Below are positions 39,101-54,100 of a stretch of DNA of 64,000 nucleotides, piece by piece; positions within the stretch are counted from its first letter, which is position 1; each line of letters opens with the position of its first letter. This DNA is from Triops longicaudatus. Taxonomy: Eukaryota; Arthropoda; Branchiopoda; Notostraca; Triopsidae. The notes beneath the pieces are model-generated. The model had not been told where the DNA came from and did not search any database. It saw only the letters and a list, made by a program, of their open reading frames with translations. Where the stretch lies: assembly GCA_022885665.1 (NCBI GenBank), contig JAGQDJ010000015.1:190955-254954 (forward strand), in the 5' to 3' direction. The translations under genes were made by a program, and so were the position numbers.

Positions 39101-40281
39101 AGATTTTTTGAATGCGCCAGTTAACTACATTGGCACATGACAGACAAAGCGATGCAATAGCGGAGTAACCAGGAAAATAAAAGGAATAAAAAAACTGGAC
39201 TCGATTAGAACTGAACATGAGAAATGAAGTTGGGGAGCTGAAGGTTAATTGCCTGTTTGATCTACCTTGTAACCAGCAGGGAATCCGTCAAGAGCGGCGA
39301 TATATATTCGATTTCTCTCTTCTGCCTTCAAGTTTGCTAAAAGTAAAACTATACGAAAGTAGTAATTGTATAATACTAGCACGAAGCTATATTATTTATT
39401 ACGAATCTTCCGGACAGGAAAGCCGTGGAACCCGACGAAATGTACTGAATGAAACCATGGGTACTTTGTTTCGTGTCGAGTCCTAGCTGACAGTAAAATG
39501 TACTCATTTTTAAGGGTAACAAGGAATTGGTAGAGAAGAAGTGGTAAAAGTGAGGCTTAAATTATCTAGAAAATAAAGGTCAGTCCTTTATGACGTTCAT
39601 CAGGAAGCTGGAAAAAGAACGAAAAGAAATGACGATGGAAGGCAGGATTTTAGCCCATCACGGAATCAGCATTGCTTGTTTATATGGCCACAAATTCAAC
39701 GGTAAAGAAAAGAGACGAGACTTTGATGAGAAAGGCCCCATCATTCCTTGCTAAAGATAAACATCTACTTAGTCAAGACTTTGAAACTTGCAGACATCAG
39801 CCAATCTCTTGTATGGCTTTCCTCTCTTTTTCAGATGGCTTGTCATACACTAAGTGAGCAGGAAATTTCTTAAGATTTCAAAGCTTCATGAAGGAATTTC
39901 CAATTGCGTCACATTGGGTTAGTTAAATCCACAAATGCCTCTGAAAGACTTATGCATCGTTTGTCAAAGAAAACCCAACAATTTAGTTTATTACTTTACT
40001 AATGCTTATCCTATTTCAAGGAGCGAAGAAAAAATTATTTTCTGTCCATATGGGTGTTCTTTAAACCGTTGACTTCTACTAGTAAACTGATTTGTGGAAG
40101 ATTTACACAGGGGCGATTTTGCGGTGAGTCCGCACGGTTCGTGACCCGAAGGGCTTCAGACGGCCCAATATACCAAGGTTCCGTGACTCAAGGGCACCAT
40201 ATCGCAGCCCAGCTACTGCGAAACCGCGTCTTTCTAAATGCGCCATTAGTATCTTGTCACAGTTTAACAATTCCCGTGTTT

Positions 40282-40756
40282 TTACTTTATTGTCGGGTAA
40301 GACCGGGAATATCGAAACGTGGAAGTTTGTTTTATTATTAACAGAATGATGACGTCGTCCAAAGCCAAGGTGGTCTTAATTTGCAAATGTGTTCGTAAAG
40401 GACAATCTGTAGGGACGTAAGAGATGGTGGTATTGAATAAATTTTTAGTTGCAGCCCAGACGATTTCCTTTAGATCGACTAAAAGCTTACTGAGATTTGT
40501 GTGGCCAATTGACCGATTGCCCGAAACCACCATCTTGGAAAACTGAGCTTCCATACTGGGGGCGGTCACTTTGTCCTGCCCCATTGGCGAGAAAAGCGTT
40601 CCTGTGACCGGTCTTCCCATGGCTGCTGTTGCTTTGTACTCTATATGGACGGCACGTGAAAATCGAACAGTGGAATACGTATCCCGGCGAATGGATCGTG
40701 ATAAACTTGCTTCCCTAGTGCAGGGAGTTAATTTTATGGTGGTTTTGAAAATCTAA
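40282..40756. other. GC-richer block with overlapping open frames, unidentified
   Basis: A 112-codon minus frame (40620-40282) overlaps plus frames at 40054-40341 and 40571-40756. Composition looks richer in GC than the surroundings. The minus frame has a varied, protein-like composition ('SGNRSIGHTNLSKLLVDLKE'), and a donor-like 'CAG|TAAGC' follows one alternative frame. I recognise no family. It may be a relic exon or chance. Confidence 0.15.
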
Positions 40757-43700
40757 CAATTGAAAGCAGCTATATTGAAACTTCTATGAATTTTGTCGAA
40801 AAAATAGATAATCCACCATTTAATTTTCGCCGTTTTACCTGAACGTGAAAGCAAGGGTAGTCACGGCACATTGAACGCTGGAACGGTGTTTCTATCAAAA
40901 CCACTTACCAAGTTATCAAGTTTCAAAACATCGTTTTTCAGTTAGTCAAGTTGGCCGGATAGAACAATCGGTAGACCGACCGTTATGTAATTCTGTTATT
41001 TGCAAAAGTAGATCGTTGCCATGTTTCGGCCTAGAAGACATGTGCTCCTGCCAATTTTATGGACAGAGGATCTTATGGCAACAGGAGATAGAAAATAAGA
41101 AACTCTTATCTAATTTTAATGACTTCGGATTTCGACGGCCGAAAAGTTAGGAGCTTAAATTTTTTTTTCAGAAAGATAGTTTGAAGACCAGTTTTTATTC
41201 AATATGTCACCTAATGCCGAGTTTCCACTCACAATTTGTAAGTGAACATGCACGAGCTTCAGCATCAGCACCATTTAAATTACACATTTGTACGAATTAA
41301 CTCTTACTCCTATGACTTGCAGGACTTGTCAGCGGAAACGCGGTATACACCGAATCACTGTCATAGCCTTCTGCCTCCAGAATTTGATGTTCAAAGTTAC
41401 CGAGTGAGAAGCGGGCTAGCATTGAACGAGAACCACAAAAATAATACGTCTACACACGATTCCGCGGAAGTAAAAATCCAGTAGCTAATTCGATTCTGCA
41501 CCGCATTCTAGCTAATCAACGTTTCTTTTATTTATTTTTAATAAAAAATTACCTGACATACACAAGAAAAACAAAATAAAAACGCTTATATTGTTCCAAA
41601 TAACCCCAGTGACGGTAATGTTTATTTCATAAGCCAGTTTAGTAGTGCTCACTCTTATTATTGTTTTGAAATTAATTTGTCTTTTATTGCATTTTTCTCC
41701 TTCATTGAAGTTTTAGCTTCATTGGGTAATAGGGGTTTGCTGGTTGTTTATTTGGGTAATGAGCAAATGCTATTTTGAAGTACCGGTTTAATTGGACGTC
41801 GTGCATAAGTTAGCCTACAGATGACGTACTACCGTTTGGCGTGGATCTTTGTCTTTAGGCAAGCTTTCATTGGAAATTGGCACCGAAATATGAAGGAAAT
41901 TGTGTTTTGAAGGGTTTCTAGAGAAATAAAGTCTTTAGCCTCGAAAGTGAACACAACGTTTAATTCAGTTTCAAGGCGAACTTTAAAAATGCAAGTCCTA
42001 AGCACCTTCAATTCACCAACGTCAGTGCATCAATATCAAACTATATTTTTTTACCAAAGGGCTTTGAGTACGGCTAAGAACTTGGGGGAAAATGGTATTT
42101 AATGCATAATTTATCAGACATGCAAACGACGAAAAAACCAACGTCATGACGTTCCCATTTCCTCACCTCGCTGGCTGACGGTTCACCATCTCATTTGAAC
42201 TTTCAACCAACTCCATTCTAGTCGGAGTCTAATTACTAAATACATAAGATAAAATCTATGCCCCCTTAACCCCCCTTATCCTTATCTTGCGAAAAAAATG
42301 ACAGAAAACGGGTCGACTCACTGTTGGCAGCCGTATTTAGCAAAGCAATGCCAATTGTGCGCCCAATCTATCCGCAAGAAAAATTTAAGCCTTTGGCACT
42401 GTAGTAAGAAAAATAAAGCGCTAAAAAATTGCATGACAAACGAGCTACCAGGTTAAAGGTGAGTTGCCCCTGTCATAGACACCTAAAAAACAAAGACTCA
42501 GGCGCCAAAACATTCGAAAGCGAAGCACGGTATCGGACGGTCGTTAATCTTTTTAACTCTCCGAAAAATCGTGACTGAATCTCTCATCCCTTTATCAAAC
42601 TTCCACAGCTTGCTATAGTATATGCCGCAGCCGCAGCTGAAAACAAAATCATGTATAGTTTCGCACCTAAACAATTATACCGATCTGGACGCAACCAAGA
42701 TTAAAAAGGAAACGTCTACTACGTTGATATAGAAAACGTGAAAGAAATTATAATTTTTAAGGCTCTTTTCTTTTCTCCTACACAACAACTTTTCATTTGC
42801 TATTATTGATTTTTCACTCTTGAAAGTCTTTAAAAATTAGTGAAACAAGTGAAAAGCCCAACGTTTGTTAGCATACCTTTGCCATTGTTTGATATTAGAG
42901 AATTGGAGAAATCAAAACGCGTTATGGTCGAAAAAAATACAAGTAAGTAAAAATATAAGTAATTTTCTCGTAGTTGAAGAACAGCAACAGCAAGCTAATT
43001 GGTTAGATTCTGTTAATTATCTCAATATAAATCACGGTAAGCTTGAAACGTATCAAAGCATTCATTGGAGGACTATTTTTGTTCAGGGTGGGAATAATCT
43101 TTCTTGTATAACGTTGGGTGTTATGGGATTTCACTGTTACTGGTGGTGACAGATGTAAATTAATATTGTTGGGCTAGTCTCAAAAGCCATAATAGGGACG
43201 TCCGTTTCATTTCTTTCTGTTCATTCCATCCCTTTTTTAAATACAGTGTTGATCTCGAGACCTACCAAACTGAAACTAGTAAACACCAACAGCACGTTCA
43301 CAGCAACTGATTGCTTGATGAATTGACACCGAGCTCCACACAAGCAAGTCGTCAGGTCTCTCTATGTATGGCCAAACTTTGCGGTAGACCTCCGAACATT
43401 CCCTGTTTTCCAAATGAGGAAAAACTTTTCAAGTCAACAAGAACAGCTTTACAAAAAAATTAACTCCGGGTCGTCCTTGTCGCTTTGTCTCCTTCGCCAT
43501 AAAAACTTACACGATTCTTTGTAGTAAACAAATGACTCGAAGATCGTTGCTTCCTGCTCCGTTCCAACTTTAGCTCCTCAGTTTGTACCCCCTCGAATAA
43601 TCCTATCCCAGGAACGCTGAATACAGGGGGCCCCTCATCTATTATTATGCTGAATGCGAAATTACCAAACCCATTCCAAGGTGCTTAAGATGAATCGAAT

Positions 43701-46700
43701 CTGTCGTTTATGTGAAAATTGTGTAAAAATGTAACGCAACGTCGAGCCAAACATCGGCAGACCACCCTTCGTGAAACAACACCAAGCTGAGCAGCCTACA
43801 AAACCAGAATGGACTGTGGCACGCACTGCGATGTTCCACCTTGAGACAACTGTCACCGTCTCCGTTTGCAGCTGGCTCTAATTGGCTCTTGCCATAATCG
43901 TCAACCTTGCGCATTTGTCTTGCTTAGATAAAAGCCAAAAGCGTACTCCTTTCTTACATTGTTTTACTCTTGAAAATGTAAGCATTGCCGTACAACGAAT
44001 TGGATACATTTTATATGGACCCACGTGAACTTTTTTTTTGCTGGCCTTCTTCGTGAAAAGTAAACGAAGCAGGGGTTTACGTTGAAATGCGATTGCAAAT
44101 TACGACTCGAGTTATTTTCTCTGTGTACTTACTTGTAGTTTTTTTACGTCAGTATTTTTTTTATATTCCTTGATACTTGTTGTGGGCTTATTTGTGCTAT
44201 GTATAAATAATATGTGGAAGATAACTTGGTTTAATTACTAAGCAACGTCGACATTAAAACAGGGTGGGGGGCGGAGCCATTTGCACAAAAGATCCGTAAG
44301 AAATGTAATTCACAGAAAAATGGTGCTCATAAAAAATTGAATTAAGTAAAGACAATAGGCTAGAAATTGGCTGTTAAAAGTGTAACAAGAATAGGTCGTG
44401 TGTCGGTTTTATGACTTAATTAAGGTTTCACGAAAGATGATTGGACCAAATGAACTGTTGTGAGTCTTCACAACTTACTTTTCTCCTTTTAACTTAACGA
44501 AACGCGCCGACACTCGTAGCATCTCGAAGCGAAAAAAGAAAACAAAACATGAAAGTTGGGACCCCCGTTGAGCCATATTTGACACGCCGGACGAATATGC
44601 TTTGATCATTTTTGAGGAAAAGCGACAATTGCCCCAACACCTTTTTCAGCTATCCTTAATCAACCGCTAGTCGACTTCCGAAAGTGCATTACACTGGCTA
44701 CAAACAACACTACGTCTAATTAGAATCTAAACATATAAATTCTTTACGCCAGTTTTAACCCGTTCTCAATGTAAATGTACGTGTAGTTAACTTTTATTTG
44801 CACGTATTTCTTTTTGATATTTCAAAAGCGTACTTTTATAATAGTATAATTGTAATGTTGAAAGTACATTTACGTTTCATTAAAGCTCCTCTTACTTCTA
44901 AAAATGGGACTACTATAAATTGCACTACCATAAATGGCATTTCATTGGTGCGTTGAGCCTTGATACACGTGATTCTCAATTCTTGATTTTCTGTCCGCTC
45001 CTACCTCCGCTCGCCTTTTTGCCTCGCATGGATATACAACTTTACGTATATTTCTACGTGAGCCAGAAAGTATTATTATATATAAACCTAACCCCCTGCT
45101 ACGATTTTCCAGTGGCATGTTTGCAGCAAGCGGCTTGGCATGAGATCCAAGCAGGGGGTGAGATGTCCAGCGCAAAAGCAACGAGTAATGAGCTTCCCTA
45201 CCTTTTCAACCTTTGGGGAAAAGTGAGTTGAAAATGGCCAGCTTCGTCGAACTTGTTCAGTTACCAAGCAGGTCATGGGTTCGTTTCTGTACTGTTTCGT
45301 TTTGTGTGTGTGCTTTGTTATTTAACACTCTCAAAGCCCTAGAGTCCGGATTTCTTCACCGCAAGTTTAACTGAATATAGCATTCAGTTCGTTCCTTATC
45401 TACTTCAAAACTGGGGATTTACCACAGTGCAACCTGTTCCGGTTAAATTTTTCCATGATTAATGCAGCATCGTCTCCAATGTAACTTAGCTTGAAGTCCA
45501 GGCTGTACACTGGAATTGTCAACAAACTGGGAGTTAAGATGCTTCGGATCACCACTTTCTGAGATAGTGCTTGATTTACTTATGTATCAAAGCATTACAT
45601 ATATGTTTTAGAGCAATAATACGTGCAAGGGAAAACATGTGTTAATTTCCGTTTGAATCGATTTTTCCACCAGAGGTTTGGAATTTTAAGCGTACTTTTC
45701 GATATAGTTCTCCCGGAAATGAAGAATTTGTTTTTTTTTCAAATTAAAAATTCGAGAATAAAACTAGCTATTGTTTGAATAAAACATAAAGAGAAGCTCG
45801 TTACTATTATGAGATACACAGCAGTTTGTTGTAAAGTATGGGAATGGGGAAAAACCGCTACACATGGAAACGAAAGATAAAATTAAGTCATAACCCCCTG
45901 CGAATTTATATCTTTTGATCAAGGAACTCTGCTGTGCCATTCTTCGATTCCCATCTTCTCAATCACAGCTTCTTAAAACAAACAGTCAAAAGGGAAGCTC
46001 ACCAAAATGGAATGCCCCATAAATGCAAACTGAAAAAAAAACTATAAAACTTGAACGCCCTTAAAGTTATCCGAGACATCTAGATTACATTGCTTACAAA
46101 TATAATTAAAAAATTCAATGAGAATATTATATAGTATTTATTTTTTTAGTATCACTTGTTAAAGAAATTTCGTCCGCAAAATTTTTATTTTCAGTATGAC
46201 TTGTTCAGCTTTGTGTATATCCTCCAGCACCTTCACCGTGAATCGAAGTTAAGTCGTAACGAACTAGCAAATAATGTACTGTTTAAATTTTAACGAATCA
46301 ATTTTTGTCTACTAACTCTTTCGAGATTAGCCGATTCATAGCTACACATTTACTTTCTCTAAATTACGTTTACGAAACAAGTAAAAAGGAATATTCAAAT
46401 TCCAACAACAAACTACTTTGTAGAGTCAGACAAAACACACAGGAAACCATACTACTTGGAAAATTTCATGGCCAAGTGCGAAAGAAAAGAAAAAGAGCAG
46501 TTACAAAAAAAAAAAGAAACGAAAGGAAACTTTCCAAATTTATATGTTCAGTTTGCGCCGCGTGCTGGAAACAGGAACAAGTGGTATTACGATATTAATA
46601 AAACGATCTAAAAAGAGACTTCGCCACGTCTTCTGCTCAAGAAAGTATCCTAGGGAATAAGTAGTGTTGGCGAAACCAATAAAACGTGAAAGAAAATGCG

Positions 46701-49700
46701 ATCCGTGCGGCGATCATATTCATCATCAATCAACGGCATTCAACCCCGGGATCTGTGCCCTTCAGGTTGCCTAAAAACAAAATATAAAATCGAAAAAAAA
46801 AATGGCCAAAGATACCTTAACCGATCTTGTGTAGCTTTCTGACCGCGCTTTCTTTCTTTTTTTCTTTTTTTCCCTCCCCAATAAAAATTCCCGCGCTGAT
46901 CTTCAATTTACAGTGACAGGAATTGCAGCGAGGAAAGAAATCAGCATTGGAAATGCAAAAAAGTCTTTGAATTGAATTCCCGTGTGAGGTGATGAATGTT
47001 CGTTATAAAAATCGCTCTTCACGTTGAATCCTTAAATCTCTTTCACAGGGAAGAAAAAAAATGTCTGATCAACATGCAAACGTTATGCTGATGATAATGT
47101 GCGTCAGTTTGGATTGCAACCTGTCCAGAAGCTTAACACTTTATGGTTTACTACCTCTTTACCCTTTCTATCCCCTTCTTGGTCTCTGTAGAGGAAAAAA
47201 AGAGTGAAAATGAAGTAAATCTTCTATTCTGGTTTACTTTTTATACAATCCAGCAACACATAATTAATACCTTTACTTGCTTGTAAGTTTACCTATAAAA
47301 TTCGGGAATATATTCGTTCCCGACTTTAACTAAATTAAATATGAATGGGTGTTATTTGTTTTCCATTCGGACAACTTTTAATTGGAATTTTGGGTTGAGA
47401 GAACAGAATGCATAAAATCGGCTTTTTAACGCTTATTTAAATCTTTCTTACAATTGCAGATGAACTGGGACATGGAAGCTTCTGGGACCCCACCAAAATA
47501 TTATTGTATCAAGTATATAAGTGAATCAAAAATTTTCGCCTTTATATTATTCTTGCTTGGTGGTTGGAACAGTTTTATGGACTATGCACACGATAGCACC
47601 CAAACTAAGAATTAATTTGATGGGCTTAGAAAAAAACGCATCAAAGTCAGCTACTCCTGCAGCTTCTTAAGCTTCTCACCCGCGCCCATAACCTCCTGGC
47701 CAGATTCCAGTACGTGTTTGTATGTTTCTTTTGTACTTTTGTTTTCGGGTAAAGAACAAAGACCTTGACGGGTTGTTTCAACACTTGGGTTTACCTCCCC
47801 CATAATTGAATCCCACAGGTGGAAAGGAATAAAAAATCTCGAACACAGTGGACGAACACACAGTGATACAAGGATCTACTCAACAATCTTTCTCTCTTAC
47901 TTCAGGAGTCAAAGAATTTACGAGAGGGGCTGTACTGCCTGAAAAGGGGCCTCCAAAAATGCGCGTTTGGGCTTTTGGGTTCCTTGCTCCTCTAATGCTT
48001 CTGTAGCACCCTCAATGTGTTATGCTTGGCGTTAAAAAGAAAGTCATTTCAGCGTTGTGTCGGAAATGCCACTTCAGAACATGTGAAACAGGAATATATT
48101 TATTTTTTCAATAATGTATTGATAGTTATAGTTCCGTTCGTCATTAATGGGTTACGTTTATATACGTAAGAAAGTAGTTTCTTCTTTTACACTGACCAGT
48201 TTAGTCCAATAAAATGTGATTTAATTATTTGGGACATATTGGGATAGTAATTATTAGAATAGAGCAGTACAATAAATTCCTGTAAGAACAATATTGGTCT
48301 GTTGGAAAATAGAAACAGACCAAAAAAAAAAAAACGATTCGAAAAAAATGACAAGACCCATGTCAATCTTCTGTAGTAATTAGTTTAAAGCTATGAGAAC
48401 GTGTTACTTATTTCCATAATAAATTATTTTTTATATCTCCTATGTCACTCGCAAACAACTTTCTAAAGAGACTAGCTCTAATTTCTCGCTAAGAACTTTC
48501 TAATAACTGTATCCATGATGTATTTGAAAAGCTAGATGAAAAGACACTGAGCAGGATAAACGCAGAACATTCGAGTATGCACTTGCATTTTTCTAGTGCA
48601 TGGTTTGCTAGTTAGCCCTTGTATTAACGTAATGTACTCAAGCCCTTGATTTCCTTCTAAGAGGCAGTTAGGTTGTTCTAGAAACGCTTTGCCACGAACC
48701 ATTTAGCATCGTATCCTGATTGATCTTGTGCCGTTATCTTAAGATGGAAATTACTTTAAAAAATAAAGAACAGGTTCATTTTTCGAAGCGGTTTCAAAGG
48801 CCCCAGTGATGATTCTCATTAAATCCACCATTAAAAGCGATATATCAGCAATATGTAGTAAAGCTAGCTGCGTTAGCATACGTTATGAGACATGCTCGCC
48901 AACCCCCTCCAGATAACGCTACCCTTTCGAAGTTCATAAAAAAAGAACAAGTGCCCTATCCGCTAAACAAAAAAAGAAGTCGCTTCTTTTTTCAACTTAG
49001 CGTTCTAATTTCCCAAGTAAACGAAACTGCTCTATCGGATAATAGCCTTTTATCTCCTTTTTGTTTTTAATCTTGTCTCCTTTTTGGCTTTCGTGACAGA
49101 GAAATTCATGCTAAAGAGGTGGCGTGTTAGACCGCGGACTACAAGTAGGATGCCAAAGCTTCCAAGTGTTTATGGGAAATTACTCCGATAGATGAGACCC
49201 AAGTTCTCGCTCCAAATTTGGACTCGTTTGTTCGTAGTTTATGCTGCTACAAGGCTACAACGTTAACAGTGGAAGGATTACAAGTTCAGCTAGGCAATTT
49301 ACGAGCGATAAGTGAGTTATTGATAAAATGAATTAAACAAAAAATAGCTAAGATAGTCAAAGTGTTAACAAAATGCGAAGTGGTAGTAGTAGTGGTAGAA
49401 AGAAAGCACATTTGGGAGTGAAACCAGGCAATTGTCATAATTCAGCGGCCCCGTGAAAGAGGACGGAGCTTTCCAAAATCCCCCCCATAAATTTCAGGAA
49501 GAAGGAACTAAGACTTTTTCTATTCTTTTCTTTCCTCCTTTATTTGCGGATTCATCGCCAGTTAGATCACTCTTAGGAAATCTTGCCGTATCTTTCCTTC
49601 TTTCAACATCTCCTCATTTCACGAAGGAGATTGAATAAGCTGCAGAGATTAATACTACCCAAAATAGTAAGTGACTACAATTTGATAGCTTTAAGCTTTG

Positions 49701-51079
49701 ATTAGCTGATATCAAAAGTACCGAGCTACGGAATTTGTGGTGTAGAAAACTTGACATGAAAACAGGTACATAAATTGGATTGCCATCCTGTGACATCTGT
49801 CCTCTTCTTAGCCATGTTACTTAATTAGCATAACCACTTCGGAGATACTTTCAAGAAAACAAACGTGCTTCGAACAATCAATTCTTCCTCTTCTGTACGT
49901 ACGCTTTGCACAATAATGGATTTAATACCAGCTTCAACTAATATTTTTTTTTCAATACAGTGAATATAGTGTCCTTAAAATTCATTACAAAATTAAGTTC
50001 AATTATCGTTTTACCAATGGTTACAATATCAGAAATACAATATTTCGTTAACTTTCCTTTATGTTCTAATTCACATTTATAATCTAGGACAGCACATTGT
50101 TCAGTATACTAAGTTTTGTTAAATACTGGAATATCAAGAAATGGTTGGAAGTACTGTAGTGTATCTGTAATAAAGCTAATGAACGATGAGGTAATTAAAT
50201 ATACTTAACAACGTTTATCTCTACCGTTACCGTTAATTACTTCACGTTTACATTCAACGATGAAACTTGTTTGCAGTAATTCTTTTGACGTGTTTGTCTT
50301 CACCTTTTAGCGTAACCTTTCCGTGACAGAATTGTGAGATGAAACAAACCCTTTTGCAAAAAAACTAAGACAGTCACCCGGTCAAATCTTCTTCCATTTT
50401 CCGAAATTAAAACCACGCGGCCGTGCACTTTGCGATCCCTTTCCTATTCGAAGCTACACTTCATTTGACATGCGTTTCCGCCTTACCCTAAAGCTTTCGC
50501 AACCGCGAAACAATTTGCCGCAGCTGTCAAATTGATTACCCAAAATAAAGCATTGAAATCCTTATTTTTTTAAATCTTCTGTATAATCTGTTTGTTTTGT
50601 GCTTTATCGCTTTATGTATCTGTGAGAATGTATGTGAGAGTTCTAATTCAATTCTAATCCCTTTTCTGTGAAAGCAGTGCGAGAGTAGACGATGGTGCCA
50701 CACATAACGAGCTAAAAGTGCAGCCAATAGCACTCTTTAAAAATGACGTCTACTGCCATAGTATTGGTCCGTTCCAGCGTACTCCACCTAAATACGTTAT
50801 TCAGAAAAGAACTGTGTGAACTCGGTTTGTGTGTTTCTTGTAAGGCAGCGTTCAGCTCCATTTCAAGAACAAAGACTAATGTATTAAAGTCATTTAAAAT
50901 TTTCTACCAAGTGTCAATCCTAGAAAACCTTGCAGAAGCGCTCCCGAATAAACAGAATTCAAATCTGAATTAGAAAGACTTTTCCTCTTATTATTTTTAT
51001 TTAAATTTAAAACTACCTGGATTGAGTTCAGTTTGTGATATACAAATTGGCAGTTTGGTACGATTGCCAGTGCACACTT

Positions 51080-51103
51080 AAAAAAAAAAAAAAAAAAAAA
51101 AAA
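51080..51103. repeat. Poly(A) run, 24 bp
   Basis: An uninterrupted A24 on the plus strand. No AATAAA signal lies in the 60 bp before it, so evidence for a retroposed tail is weaker than for the T35 run at 23.5 kb. Confidence 0.9.
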
Positions 51104-54100
51104 GGTTTCGAAACGTTGCGTGCCAGTCACCAGGACGTCTTTCTTCTCTGCATTTCTTCTCCTTGGTCTTTTGAAGCTCAACGCAAGTCGACACAGTTGG
51201 GATTGGCAACGAGCTACTGAAGTAGTGCAGGTCTTGCATTCCATTCAGAATCCCCTCCAAGTTTCTTCTTTAACAATGCAAGTTGTTAAAATGGGGCTCA
51301 GACTGCAGTTTCTAATGTCATGGGGCTCACAAACTTCAAAACCAAAACTTTCCATCAACCTTAATTTATATATGGGAAAAAATGGGAAAAATCTGTGCAG
51401 CGAAAGGAGCTTGAAAGGTAACATTTTAGCACATCTTCCCAAACTCCTAACTCCCCAAGCATTGCATAAGATCCCTCCAAGGGGGTCCATTTTCTAGAAG
51501 AGTACTCAACATCACGAAGAACAGTCATCCCAATGGGACGTCGGATTCTTCAAGTATTTCGAATCACGCTTTATGCATACAATCACAGTACGAAGTGTCA
51601 GAAGTGTTGGAATTAGACGCTGGACCTCATAAACAATAAAAAGGAAACAAAACAGAAATTACTTTTGTTTCAAACGAAACGGAGTCCTTTCCCACGCATT
51701 AAAGCCATCAATTTCATAGTCGAATTAACTGAATGAAGCAAGTAAAAATAATTTCTCACTATGTTTTGAAAGACTCTAAATTGAGGGATTCTGTCCCTGG
51801 ATAAATGCCAATTTCACCACACGCAAGGTTCCCTCTATGCCTGTTGACAAACTTGTGCATGGAAATTTCAACACGTGTGAAATGCCCCATGTTTTAAAGG
51901 GACGTACTCTTTCGGCATATTAGCTGACCTAACGTCTGTGAGTAAAGAATGAGGTAATTTTTCTGAGAAGAGGGGAATTCACCGAAACAGAATGAAAAAC
52001 CTACAGAATAGAGACGTACCGTATGAGGATTTGGTCATGTACGCTTTAAGTCGGGTTGCACAGTGGCTCTACGATTTGAACGTGCTCACCCTCAGCAAAG
52101 GGATTGCGGGTTTCCCGTCAGAATAATCTGAAGAAGCACGTAGATATAAAGAGATCAACGTAAGTGACAACAAAACTGAGGTTCCTAGACTTATAGGATA
52201 GGAGTACGGAGGAAGTGTCCAAAAGCGTGCGATGGGGATATTTTAATCGTCCTTAAAGCCGCTACTTACTGATTGAGTTCGTGCTATAAAAGGTATACGT
52301 GCTAACCCATCTAGGATGGTTGCTTTACGAAGTTTAAGCATGGGAATACGCCACTGGCAGGTGCGACCGACAGCGTAAGAAAGTAAATTTTATTTAAGGT
52401 AACCTGCACATAACGTTTCAGAGAAATGGAGGCCTTTTCTAACAGAAAATATTACCGATTCATCATAATCGAATCATGTTGCATTAGCAAAACATAGTCA
52501 GAGTATCCTGTACAGTTGAAAAAAAAAAGAATGCCACACTGGATATAGCTCGGTTTTAATGCAAAAACTTTTGCTACTATGCACTGGAGAAATCTGTATT
52601 TGAGTTACTTTAAGGTAAGTTACATGTTTTGGTTTTGTCACATTTATTCCAGATGTGTTAGGAGTACGTGTACATTGTAGGCTTATTACACTTTATTTTC
52701 ATACTATCACTATAGGTGTAAAATTTAGGTGTAAAGCTTAAAATTTACGGGCAGAGTTTCTCATGAAGAACCTGTTTGGAAGTACAAATAAGATTACAAA
52801 AGTGCACTAATATTTCTTGGAATTTGCTTACACTGCGTACAAATTTCTGTATGTGCAAAGTTCACTTGTATCAAGTACTTGTTACCTAAGAACGCTGAAG
52901 ACAACAATACATTGCAAGAGCGATGTCGGTTGTCTTTAAAGTCAACAAACAACAGCAAGTTCTTGTTACTGTGCAGCAAAAGTACTCTGCTGTACGTGAA
53001 ACTTGCTCGGAAGTAGAAAGCGAGAAATTTGAAATAAGGGTGACATTGACAGTATTAGGATACACTCGACCCATGCATAACAAATCAAAAGATCAGGAAA
53101 TATTTCCAAGGCTCAAGATTGACTATCGAAGGGTAGTAGTCAGGTCACGCTCATCGCGTATGTTTCACCTAGATTTCCAGTTTACTAAAATAGCCTGAAC
53201 AACTTTTCTTATCTGTAAATCTATTCGACTATTTATCGGATTTGATCAAGGTCAGGCGAGGGCCAGCTCAACTCAAATTGGGAAGTAAATTCCGACTTAT
53301 GAGCTCATTTAGTTCCCAAGTGAGGAAATATGACATTTTGTTCTTGCTTTTTGGTTCAGTTAAAAATCTGCGATTTTTTTTCCTTTTTTCCATATTCATG
53401 CAAATTTGCTCAGCTGAATGGAATGCGCTCATGCGTGTGAATTAAACGGAATTGCTGTTCTGAACAAAGTGGGTTAATCATTGAGAACTAGAGCGATACC
53501 CGACTCATGATTAATGTTTCAAGCATGAGAAACTGCTGTACAAATTAGAAAAACTGTACAGAAACGGCCTAAACTACTTTAAGCTAGATGACTTTGTTCC
53601 ATAATTGAGGAACCACCCCTGCTTCGCTTATGGCTTCTGACCGCAATGAAGAACAAATCTTTTGCAATTTTAAAAGGACGCTGGAACGTTTTGTAGAAAA
53701 CTGCGTCACGTTCACAAATTCCTAAACGGTATCTGGGTGTTTAACCTTCGCCTTTTGTCGGAATTTTAGGCCTTTGATTTTCCGAATGCTTGATCTCGTT
53801 TGATTTTGGCTGTGAAAAGGCGGTGGCACTTCTTTCAAATGACACACCGACCTACACAATGACGGATGAGGTGGCAGGCAATTACTCAACACAAGGGCCC
53901 GTTTCCTTCATTTGCTAATTCCATTTTTGAGCCCTGCCACACATGGACAGTAAGATAACTGCACGGTTCTATTCTTTTGTTAAGTCCTGTTTCCATACGG
54001 TTGTGATGGATAACGTGCGGCTTTTTTCTCCTATGAAACCATATTTGGCTACTTGTTATTCCGTACTTACATCCTAACGACTCGTTATAATATGAGTTTT

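Noticed and set aside
45420..45460. CAGTGCAACCTGTTCCGG as another pogo-like end
   Set aside because: No TA before it, no partner end downstream and no typical TTATAA tract; similarity too weak.
51120..51497. 125-codon plus ORF next to the A24 run
   Set aside because: No domain, and open frames also occur on the opposite strand across the same DNA; no poly(A) signal precedes the A run.
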